Shown here piece after piece: positions 57,926 through 64,000 of a stretch of DNA of 64,000 nucleotides (positions are counted from its first letter, which is position 1; the number at the start of each line of letters is the position of its first letter). The notes under the pieces are model-generated. The model was not told where the DNA came from. It saw only the letters and a program-made list of their open reading frames with translations, and made no database searches. The position numbers and the translations under genes are program-made. Source of the DNA: Ornithinimicrobium pekingense DSM 21552 (GTDB lineage: Bacteria; Actinomycetota; Actinomycetes; Actinomycetales; Dermatophilaceae). The stretch covers positions 124,001 to 188,000 of the forward strand of contig NZ_ATWJ01000011.1 of the NCBI RefSeq assembly GCF_000421185.1, in the 5' to 3' direction.

Positions 57926-59365
57926 TCATGGCACGAGGTACCAGAGCACCAGCGCGATGACGAAGATCGTCACGCCCAGCGTGGTCTCCATGACCGTCCA
58001 CGTGCGCAGCGTGGTCTTGACGTCCATCCCGAAGAACCGGCTGACCAGCCAGAAGCCGGAGTCGTTGACGTGGGAGAGCACGGTCGCGCCGGCTGCGATC
58101 GCCAGCACCAGGCAGACGACCTTGAGGTCGGACAGGTCGGCGGCGGCCACGCCCGCGGACATCAGGCCGGCGGTGGTCACCAGGGCGACGGTCGCCGAGC
58201 CCTGCGCGACGCGCAGCGCGGTGGAGATGACGAAGGCGGAGACGATGAGCGGCAGGCCGAGGTCGGCCAGGCTGTCCGACAGGGCCGCGCCGATGCCCGA
58301 GTAGCGCAGGACACCGCCGAACATGCCGCCGGCGCCGGTGATGAGGATGATCGCGCAGATCGGGGCGAGCGCGTCGTTGAGCAGGCTCTCGACCGTGGCC
58401 AGCGAGCGCCCGCGGGTGCCGAGCACGTAGGTGGCCACGAGCAGGGTGATGAGCAGGGCGACGGGGGTCTGCCCGACGAAGACCAGGGCGTCCAGGAAGA
58501 CGCCGTCGCCCAGCGTCCCGGCCTGACGGAGCGTGGAGATCGTCGTGTTGAGCGCGATGAGGAGGAAGGGCAGCAGCAGGATCCCCAGGACCAGGCCGAA
58601 GGACGGTGGGGTGACCTCCTCCTCGCCCCGCGCGATCCGCTCGGCCCGGGCGTCGTCGTCGGCGTCGTCGAGGTCGCTGGGCTCGCCCGACATGGTCCCG
58701 CGCAGGATCGAGTCGTTGATCGGGACCATCACCTTGCCGGCATAGGCCTTGGTGAAGAGGTAGACGCCGACGTACCAGGAGGCGAACGCGACCGGCAGGC
58801 CGACCAGCAGCGTGAGGCCGACGGAGCCGCCGAGCTCGGTCGCCGCCGTCACCGGGCCGGGGTGCGGCGGGACGATCGCGTGCATCGCGGCGAAGGCGCC
58901 GGCGGCCGGGATGGCGTAGAGCAGGACCGAGCCGCCGAAGCGCCGCGCCACCGAGAAGATGATCGGCAGGAAGACGACCAGGCCGGCGTCGAAGAAGATC
59001 GGGATGCCGAAGAGCAGCGCCGCGACACCGAGCGCGAACGGTGCCCGCTGCTCGCCGAACCGGCTGATGAGCGTGTCCGCCAGGACCTGCGCCCCGCCGG
59101 TGACCTCGAGCAGCCGGCCGATCATGGCGCCGAGGCCGACGAGCAGCGCCACCGACCCCAGCGTGCTGCCGAAGAAGCTGGTCGCGACCCCGGCGAGCTC
59201 ACCGAACGGGATGCCCGCCGCGAGACCGGTGAGGAAGCTGACCAGGATGAGCGCCACGAAGGCGTGCATCCGCAGGTACATGATGAGGAAGAGCAGCACG
59301 GCGACCGCCGCCGCCGCGATGGTCAGCAGCGTCCCCGCGCCGTAGACGGGTTCCATCGGTTCCAT
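57926..59365 (-). CDS. gntP: Gluconate:H+ symporter (GntP family)
   Basis: A 479-residue permease with about 12 to 14 membrane helices. Family features: ALILVSFLTGLAAGIPFGEL, GSTLGSVALLVGLGAMIGRLLEVTGGAQVLADTLI, FGIPIFFDAGLVVFLPIIFSVARR, PPHPGPVTAATELGGSVGLTLL, and the C-terminal SHVNDSGFWLVSRFFGMDVKTTLRTW. A charged cytoplasmic loop of about 40 residues (GEPSDLDDADDDARAERIA) lies in the middle. GGGAGG precedes ATG 59365. A TAGCGT box lies at 59402-59407 on the minus strand. Confidence 0.95.
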   Translation of the reverse strand: MEPMEPVYGAGTLLTIAAAAVAVLLFLIMYLRMHAFVALILVSFLTGLAAGIPFGELAGVATSFFGSTLGSVALLVGLGAMIGRLLEVTGGAQVLADTLISRFGEQRAPFALGVAALLFGIPIFFDAGLVVFLPIIFSVARRFGGSVLLYAIPAAGAFAAMHAIVPPHPGPVTAATELGGSVGLTLLVGLPVAFASWYVGVYLFTKAYAGKVMVPINDSILRGTMSGEPSDLDDADDDARAERIARGEEEVTPPSFGLVLGILLLPFLLIALNTTISTLRQAGTLGDGVFLDALVFVGQTPVALLITLLVATYVLGTRGRSLATVESLLNDALAPICAIILITGAGGMFGGVLRYSGIGAALSDSLADLGLPLIVSAFVISTALRVAQGSATVALVTTAGLMSAGVAAADLSDLKVVCLVLAIAAGATVLSHVNDSGFWLVSRFFGMDVKTTLRTWTVMETTLGVTIFVIALVLWYLVP

Positions 59366-59460
59366 GAGCGGCCTCCCAGGTCGTCGTTGACGGTCGCCGC
59401 CACGCTATGCCCGGGCGTGGGGGCCCGCCATCCGACACGGCGAGGGCCCGCGGACGGGGG

Positions 59461-60207
59461 TCAGGTCAGGTCGGAGACCACCCGGGCCACGAGGGCGGCC
59501 TGGGCGTCCACGGCATACCCCGGCAGCTCGGGACCCGCCTGCTCGGCGAGCACCGACAGCTCGGTGCACGCCAGCAGCACCGTGTCGGCCTCGCCGCGCA
59601 GGCGCGCGACGAGGTCGAGGAAGTCGGGCGTGCTGACCGGCAGGCCCGCCTTGACCCCGTCGTAGATGACCGACATCACCTCGCGCTGCCCCGCCTCGTC
59701 GGGCAGCAGCGACCGGGCCCCGAGGTCGGCGAGCGCCTCCTGGTAGACGCCGCTGAGCCGGGTGCCGTCGGTGGCGAGCACCATGACCCGGGGCTGCTGG
59801 GAGCCGCTCTCCCGGGCGCGCGCCACGGCCGCCTGCGCCCCGACCCGCACCAGGGAGAGCAGCGGCAGCGGCAGCTCCTCGGGCAGGAAGGCGTGCGAGG
59901 TGTTGCAGGCGATGACGGCGCAGCTGGCGCCCAGCCGGGCGAGGACCTCGAGGTCACCCATGAGGTAGGGCGTGGGGTCGGGCTGCTCGGGGTCGAGGAG
60001 CCGCCTGGTGCGGTCCGGGACGCCGGCGTGGGAGAGCACGACGGTGTCGATGTGCTCCTGGTCGGTGGCCGCGGGCGTGGCGCGGACGAGCGCGTCGAGG
60101 AAGGCCACCGTCGCCGCCGGGCCCATCCCGCCAAGGACCCCCAGGACCGGGCGGTCCCACGTCCCGGGCAGGAGGCGGCCGTCGGTGCTCGTGCCGTCGG
60201 CAGTCAT
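59461..60207 (-). CDS. Aspartate/glutamate racemase family protein, likely aspartate racemase
   Basis: A 248-residue two-domain racemase that inverts an amino acid with two cysteines and no cofactor. Motifs: VLGVLGGMGPAATVAFLDALVRATPAATDQEH, first cysteine in VIACNTSHAF, second in LLACTELSVL. GGMGPxAT and the short length match aspartate racemases more than MurI glutamate racemases. The ATG overlaps the stop of the ATP-grasp ligase (ATGA), so both are made together. In Enterococcus the aspartate racemase gene is next to the D-aspartate ligase gene, the same pairing as here. Confidence 0.82.
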   Translation of the reverse strand: MTADGTSTDGRLLPGTWDRPVLGVLGGMGPAATVAFLDALVRATPAATDQEHIDTVVLSHAGVPDRTRRLLDPEQPDPTPYLMGDLEVLARLGASCAVIACNTSHAFLPEELPLPLLSLVRVGAQAAVARARESGSQQPRVMVLATDGTRLSGVYQEALADLGARSLLPDEAGQREVMSVIYDGVKAGLPVSTPDFLDLVARLRGEADTVLLACTELSVLAEQAGPELPGYAVDAQAALVARVVSDLT

Positions 60208-61463
60208 GCCGTCACCGGCCGGCGGTAGTGGGTGGCGAAGTTCGTGGTGTAGAGGACGTCGTTCTTGAGCTGGGCCAGCCGGCGCTCCCGGCCGCCGTCC
60301 ACCGCGTAGCGCAGCGGGCGCAGCACCCGTCCCGAGCGCCGGATGCTCGCCAGCCGGGTCCGGGTGGCGGGGTCGGTGACGTAGCGGCGCAGCAGCGGGA
60401 CCGGCACGATCGAGTAGAGCCAGTCGTCGGTCTCGGGCCCGACGTCGACGCCGTCGTAGGGGTCGCGGTCCTCCACGTGCTCGCGCACCAGCGGCGTCAC
60501 GATCGGGTGACCGGCGGCGGCCAGGTAGGCGTGGGAGCGGCCCAGGCGGGGGTTGAGCTCGAAGAAGTACTCGGTGCCGTCGCGCGGGTCGACCTTGATG
60601 TCGAAGTTGGCGTAGCCGGTCCAGCCCGCGTGCCGCAGCAGCCGGGACGCCTCCTCGACCGCGGTGAAGCTGGCCCCGTGGACCACCGCGAGCGGGTTGC
60701 CGATCATCGCGGGGTCGTGGTCCTCCAGCAGCACGTGCCCCAGCCGCCCCCACCGCACGGCCCCGGTCAGGTCGGAGTATGTCGTGAGCACGCGCATCTG
60801 CTCGTCGCCGCCGGGGATACGCTCCTGGACCACGAGCGCGCCCGCGTAGCCGGCCCCGGTCATGGTGCGGCGGAGCGCGCGGAGGTCGTCGAGGTCGTCG
60901 CAGTAGGCGACCTTCTTCTTGCCCTCGTAGACCAGCGTGCTGAAGGAGGAGTCACCCGCCTTGACCACCAGCGGCCAGCGCAGGCCCTCGAGGATCGCCG
61001 GCAGGTCGGCCTCGGGGGCGCCGGCGGGCACGGCGCGGGTGACGGGGTGGGCGACCCCGACCTCCTCGCACAGCGCGGCGAAGCCCTCCTTGTCCGACAG
61101 CCGCTGGATGAGCGGCAGCGGCGGGTAGGGCACCACGAAGCGCTCGTCGAGGCGGTCGCGCAGCCCCGCGATGCGGGTCACCCACGTGTCGACCGTGCCC
61201 ATGAGCAGGACGCGGTGGCCCTCGCGCCGGTCGGCGATGCCGCGCAGGCAGGCGAGCAGCTCCTCGTCGTCGTCCATGCCGGGAAGGCGGACGTTGTCGA
61301 CGATCGCCGACCCGCGGACCGCCGACGGGACGGTGCGGCTGACGACGGTGGTGCGCACGCCCAGCTCGGCGTGGAAGGCGCGGGCCAGGGTGTAGGTGGC
61401 CAGCTCGCCGCCGAGCACGACGGGCACGAAGGGGACGGTGTAGTCGTGCACGGGCCGGGACAT
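60204..61463 (-). CDS. ATP-grasp ligase resembling D-aspartate ligase (AslA)
   Basis: A 419-residue ATP-grasp enzyme. It follows the D-aspartate ligase of enterococci along its length: PVVLGGELATYTLARAFH at the start, YEGKKKVAYCDDLDDLRALR, VVQERIPGGDEQMRVLTTYSD, RLGHVLLEDHDPAMIGNPLAV, and the metal-site segment WTGYANFDIKVDPRDG then FFELNPRLGRS. That enzyme adds D-Asp to the side chain of the third residue of the peptidoglycan stem, starting a cross-bridge. With a coupled aspartate racemase this points to a D-Asp (or D-Glu) bridge, A4 type. TACGCT (61471-61476, minus) ends 7 nt before the ATG: leaderless. Confidence 0.78.
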   Translation of the reverse strand: MSRPVHDYTVPFVPVVLGGELATYTLARAFHAELGVRTTVVSRTVPSAVRGSAIVDNVRLPGMDDDEELLACLRGIADRREGHRVLLMGTVDTWVTRIAGLRDRLDERFVVPYPPLPLIQRLSDKEGFAALCEEVGVAHPVTRAVPAGAPEADLPAILEGLRWPLVVKAGDSSFSTLVYEGKKKVAYCDDLDDLRALRRTMTGAGYAGALVVQERIPGGDEQMRVLTTYSDLTGAVRWGRLGHVLLEDHDPAMIGNPLAVVHGASFTAVEEASRLLRHAGWTGYANFDIKVDPRDGTEYFFELNPRLGRSHAYLAAAGHPIVTPLVREHVEDRDPYDGVDVGPETDDWLYSIVPVPLLRRYVTDPATRTRLASIRRSGRVLRPLRYAVDGGRERRLAQLKNDVLYTTNFATHYRRPVTA

Positions 61464-61470
61464 GGCCGGA

Positions 61471-61476
61471 AGCGTA
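61471..61476 (-). promoter_or_regulatory. -10 box of the ligase-racemase operon
   Basis: TACGCT on the minus strand, 7 nt before the ATG at 61463, with no ribosome binding site. Confidence 0.45.
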
Positions 61477-61491
61477 CCGGCAGCACCCTGG

Positions 61492-62145
61492 TCAGCCCTG
61501 CACGTCCAGCCAGCCCTCCCCCTCGCTGCCCGGCACGATCTGCGCCTCCCCGGAGGTCAGCCCGGCCAGCAGGCCGGGCAGGTCGTCGGCGGCCACGGCG
61601 TCGCTGACCACCGGGACCTGGACGCGCAGGGTGACGCGGTCGGCATACCCGATGTGCGGCACGCCGATGCCCCTGGCGCGCAGGTCGTGCTCGAGGCGGC
61701 CGGCGAGGTCGTGCCCGACGCGCACGTCGACCTCCCGGACGCGCACCCGGGTCAGGACCTCCGCCTCCTCGACGGCCGCGCGCACCGCGTCGGAGTAGGC
61801 CCGGACGAGGCCCCCGGTGCCGAGCAGGGTGCCGCCGAACCAGCGGGTCACGACGGCGATCACGTCGGTGAGCCCCGAGGAGGTCAGCACCTGCAGCATC
61901 GGCGTGCCCGCGGTGCCGGCCGGCTCGCCGTCGTCGTTGCTGCGCACGGTCGCGCCGTCGGGCCCGAGGACGAAGGCCGAGCAGTGGTGACGCGCGTCCC
62001 AGTGCGTCGTGCGCGCCTCCTCCACGACCGCCCGGGCGGCCGCCTCGTCGTCGGCGCGGCGCAGCCAGCACTCGAAGACCGACCGCTTCTCCTCGGTCCG
62101 CGCCACGACGGGGGCGGCGACCGTGCGGTAGCTCGAGGGCTGCAT
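61492..62145 (-). CDS. IMPACT/YigZ-family protein
   Basis: A 217-residue protein. The N-terminal UPF0029 domain (about 1-125) has KRSVFECWLRRADDEAAARAVVEEAR, HHCSAFVLG, SNDDGEPAGTAGTPMLQVL and VVTRWFGGTLLGTGGLVRAYSDAV, the family signature. A C-terminal DUF1949-like half follows. Bacterial members bind nucleic acid or help translation control; the role is not established. TACGCT (62152-62157, minus strand) ends 6 nt before ATG 62145, so the message is probably leaderless. Confidence 0.9.
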   Translation of the reverse strand: MQPSSYRTVAAPVVARTEEKRSVFECWLRRADDEAAARAVVEEARTTHWDARHHCSAFVLGPDGATVRSNDDGEPAGTAGTPMLQVLTSSGLTDVIAVVTRWFGGTLLGTGGLVRAYSDAVRAAVEEAEVLTRVRVREVDVRVGHDLAGRLEHDLRARGIGVPHIGYADRVTLRVQVPVVSDAVAADDLPGLLAGLTSGEAQIVPGSEGEGWLDVQG

Positions 62146-62151
62146 CGCAGC

Positions 62152-62174
62152 AGCGTAGGCGCCGTTCGTACAGT
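62152..62174. promoter_or_regulatory. Back-to-back leaderless promoters
   Basis: Minus-strand TACGCT (62152-62157) is 6 nt from the ATG at 62145; plus-strand TACAGT (62169-62174) is 7 nt from the ATG at 62182. The two start codons are only 36 nt apart, so each promoter's upstream region lies over the other gene's start. Confidence 0.5.
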
Positions 62175-62181
62175 TGAGGGC

Positions 62182-62850
62182 ATGACCCGTGCGCGTCGCT
62201 CGTCCGTGGCCCTGCTCCTCGCCACCCTGCTGGTGGCCCCGGCCGGGACCGCGACCGCGCACGACCAGCTCGTCGGCAGCGACCCCGAGGACGGGTCCAC
62301 CGTCGAGGCCCCCGACGAGATCGAGCTCACCTTCTCCGGGGCCATCGGTGACCTCGGGGCGCAGGTGGCGGTGACCGACGGCTCCGGGCGGTCGGTCGTC
62401 GACGGCGACCCAGACGTCGACGGCACGGTGGTGGAGCAGGACCTGCTCGACGACCTCGCCGACGGTGACTACGCGGTGATCTGGCGGGTGACGAGCCAGG
62501 ACGGGCACCCCATCTCCGGGGAGTTCAGCTTCACGGTCGAGGGCGAGGACGACCCCGACGACTCCCCCTCCGCCGGGAGCGCGGAGGACAGCGCGACGGC
62601 GGACGACACGGGAACCGCGGACGACACCGCGACGGCCGACGACACTGCGGCGGCGGACGACACCGCCACCGCCGGGGACACCGCCCAGGCCGAGGAGACC
62701 GGCGGGACCGACGACGCGGACGTCACCGCCGACCCCGCGGAGTCGCAGGGGATGGGCGGCCTGCCCGTCTGGGCGTGGGTGGTCGTCGCCCTCCTGGGTC
62801 TGGGGGTCGCCGGGCTCCTCGCCCGCACCTGGAGCCGGGGACGGGAGTAG
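62182..62850 (+). CDS. copC: CopC-domain copper-binding membrane protein
   Basis: A 222-residue exported protein. The signal peptide ends at TATA|HDQLVGSDP, leaving an N-terminal His as copper ligand. The CopC domain spans about 27-118 with the second copper site in RVTSQDGHPISGEFSFTV. A 60-residue linker of T-A-D-D-T repeats follows, then a C-terminal helix (VWAWVVVALLGLGVAGLLA) and basic tail, so the domain is tethered outside the membrane. No copD or DUF1775 gene is visible next to it. Confidence 0.9.
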   Translation: MTRARRSSVALLLATLLVAPAGTATAHDQLVGSDPEDGSTVEAPDEIELTFSGAIGDLGAQVAVTDGSGRSVVDGDPDVDGTVVEQDLLDDLADGDYAVIWRVTSQDGHPISGEFSFTVEGEDDPDDSPSAGSAEDSATADDTGTADDTATADDTAAADDTATAGDTAQAEETGGTDDADVTADPAESQGMGGLPVWAWVVVALLGLGVAGLLARTWSRGRE

Positions 62851-63055
62851 CGGGGCGCCGCCCTCACGTCCGTGCACGTCATACCCGGTGCGGGTGCGCG
62901 CCGGAGGTGTGGCGCGCGTGGACCGATGCGGGATGTGAGGGTCGCCTCATGTAGCCTTGGCACCACGAACGCTCACAATCCCCGGGCCGGCTCCGCGACC
63001 TGATCCGTCAGCAAGCGATGCCGCCCCGGCAGACTCGACACAAGGGGGTCACGCC
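62851..63055. other. Intergenic region with probable long leader
   Basis: 205 nt before the DUF3073 gene. TAGCCT near 62955 may be a -10. The remainder is GC-rich and could fold, but I cannot match it to a known riboswitch. A CATACC hexamer lies at 62880. Confidence 0.3.
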
Positions 63056-63310
63056 ATGGGGCGCGGCCGGGCCAAGGCAAAGCAGATCAAGGTGGCCAGG
63101 AAGCTGAAGTACTCGGCTCCGTCCACCGACCTCACCGCTCTGGAGCGTGAGCTCCACAGCTCGCGCGGCGACTACAGCTACGACAGCTCGCCGGCGGACG
63201 ACGAGGGTGACGACCAGGACGACGAGGACCCCTACGCCGCGTATGCGGCGTACGCGGCCGAGGGCGGCGAGGACGACTACGAGTCGTGGGCCGCCGGCGG
63301 CCGAGGCTGA
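63056..63310 (+). CDS. DUF3073 protein
   Basis: An 84-residue protein typical of actinobacteria. The conserved basic start MGRGRAKAKQIKVARKLKYS and the segment STDLTALERELHSS define DUF3073; the C-terminal half is acidic with repeated Tyr-Ala units. Function unknown; the basic N-terminus suggests nucleic acid binding. AAGGGGG lies about 7 nt before the ATG. The ABC exporter gene begins 1 nt after the stop. Confidence 0.9.
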   Translation: MGRGRAKAKQIKVARKLKYSAPSTDLTALERELHSSRGDYSYDSSPADDEGDDQDDEDPYAAYAAYAAEGGEDDYESWAAGGRG

Positions 63311-63311
63311 G

Positions 63312-64000
63312 GTGCCGCAGGCACCTCCTGCCAGCACCACCCCCACCAGCCACCCGCTGACCCAGCTCTGGGTCAGGTACCGGCAGTACCGCGCACGCGT
63401 GGTGCTGGCGTTCGTGCTGTCCACGGTCCGCAAGGTCATGGACGTCATGCCCGAGCTGCTCATCGGTGCCGCGATCGACGTGGTGGTGCGGGGGTCGGAC
63501 TCGTTCGTCGCCTCCCTCCTGGGCGTCGCCGACCGCCACGAGCAGATCCTGTGGCTGGCGGTCGTCAACGCCGTCGTCTGGGTGCTGGAGTCGACGTTCG
63601 ACTACCTCTCGGCGCTGACCTGGCGCAACCTGGCGCAGCAGGTCGAGCACGACCTGCGGCTGGAGACCTACGGGCACGTGCAGAGCCTCGACATGGCCTG
63701 GCACGAGTCGCGCTCGACGGGCTCGACGCTCGCGGTGGTCAACGACGACGTCAACCAGCTCGAGCGCTTCCTGGACACCGGCGTCGACCGGCTCTGGACG
63801 CTCGCGCTCAACGTCGTGCTGGTCGGCGCGGTCTTCGCGGCGAGCAGCTGGACGCTGACGCTGCTGGCGTTCCTGCCGATCCCGGTGATCATCGTGGGGT
63901 CGCTGTGGTTCCAGCGCCGCCTCGAGCCCAGGTATGCCGTGGTCCGCTCCGCGGTGGCGCGGATCAGCGGGCTCGTCTCCGGCAACCTCGGCGGGATGGC
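63312..64000 (+). CDS. ABC exporter, N-terminal membrane domain (runs off the window)
   Basis: The first 229 codons of a type I ABC exporter half-transporter. After a Pro-rich start come membrane helices (VVLAFVLSTVRKVMDVMPELLIGAAIDVV, ILWLAVVNAVVWVLESTFDYLS, LWTLALNVVLVGAVFAASSWTLTLLAFLPIPVIIVGSLWF) and the cytoplasmic segments RNLAQQVEHDLRLETYGHVQSLDMAWHESRSTGSTLAVVNDDVNQLERFL, characteristic of lipid A/drug exporter permease domains. The ATPase domain would follow beyond the edge. The GTG at 63312, 1 nt after the DUF3073 stop, is the first suitable start; GAGG lies 5 nt before it. Confidence 0.85.
   Translation, partial: MPQAPPASTTPTSHPLTQLWVRYRQYRARVVLAFVLSTVRKVMDVMPELLIGAAIDVVVRGSDSFVASLLGVADRHEQILWLAVVNAVVWVLESTFDYLSALTWRNLAQQVEHDLRLETYGHVQSLDMAWHESRSTGSTLAVVNDDVNQLERFLDTGVDRLWTLALNVVLVGAVFAASSWTLTLLAFLPIPVIIVGSLWFQRRLEPRYAVVRSAVARISGLVSGNLGGM

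Noticed and set aside
62580-62700. CRISPR-like or satellite repeat in copC
   Set aside because: It is an in-frame low-complexity linker encoding T-A-D-D-T repeats, with no constant spacers.
62851-63055. c-di-AMP (ydaO) riboswitch ahead of the DUF3073 gene
   Set aside because: The region is long and structured but lacks the conserved GACGAAC-like blocks I would expect.

Overview
This window reads as chromosomal DNA of a very GC-rich actinobacterium, most likely of the order Micrococcales (Ornithinimicrobium/Serinicoccus/Intrasporangiaceae-like). The evidence is the base composition, an F420-dependent glucose-6-phosphate dehydrogenase, PspC, DUF3073 and FurA-KatG genes of actinobacterial type, many apparently leaderless genes, and a predicted D-aspartate ligase plus racemase pair that suggests an A4-type peptidoglycan cross-bridge. 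I see no IS element, prophage, CRISPR array or rRNA. Gene density is high and most genes can be named. The assignment to a genus is inference.

Layout. 1-1.8 kb: a GNAT N-terminus running off the left edge, a PHP-domain protein, and three tRNA genes (Glu, Asp, Phe) with a terminator. 1.8-7.2 kb: an unrecognised protein, glutaryl-CoA dehydrogenase, a fused alpha-beta 2-oxoacid dehydrogenase E1, and fgd. 7.3-11.2 kb: an orphan PhzE-like chorismate enzyme, a secreted beta-propeller and an EEP phosphatase. 11.4-14.1 kb: furA-katG. 14.2-25.3 kb: one long minus-strand operon for sialic acid uptake and breakdown (ABC importer, nanA, nanK, nanE, nagB, nagA), divergent from a GntR-family regulator with a three-copy tandem repeat operator between them. 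25.4-30.7 kb: ilvB-ilvN-ilvC-ilvD preceded by a leader peptide (MHLFALVLISPGRATA) and an intrinsic terminator, a clear attenuator. 30.8-40.7 kb: a PadR regulator with a palindromic operator, lpdA, a MurJ-like flippase, an ATP-grasp protein, two tandem PspC genes, a coiled-coil protein and a beta-propeller lipoprotein.

40.7-44.4 kb: an ectoine operon in which an aspartokinase gene is translationally coupled to ectA (lysC-ectA-ectB-ectC). 44.4-47.5 kb: metY-metX, behind a leaderless small ORF ending Ser-Cys-stop that looks like a cysteine-sensing leader. 47.5-52.8 kb: a nucleoside deaminase, an NfeD/SPFH membrane pair, and a trehalose-synthase-like GH13 enzyme coupled to a luciferase-like oxidoreductase. 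52.9-59.4 kb: an alpha-glucosidase, a lipoprotein with a gluzincin site, an amidohydrolase, and gntP-gntK. 59.5-64 kb: the coupled D-aspartate ligase and racemase, an IMPACT/YigZ protein, CopC, DUF3073, and the start of an ABC exporter.

How they work together: the sialic acid operon takes N-acetylneuraminate to fructose-6-phosphate; lysC supplies aspartyl phosphate towards ectoine; metX makes O-acetylhomoserine for metY; FurA probably represses katG. Three amino-acid or sugar operons (ilv, met, nan) carry readable cis-regulatory leaders or operators, which are the most informative non-coding parts of the window. A recurring pattern is a TANNNT -10 box 6-8 nt before the start codon with little or no ribosome binding site, i.e. 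leaderless mRNAs.
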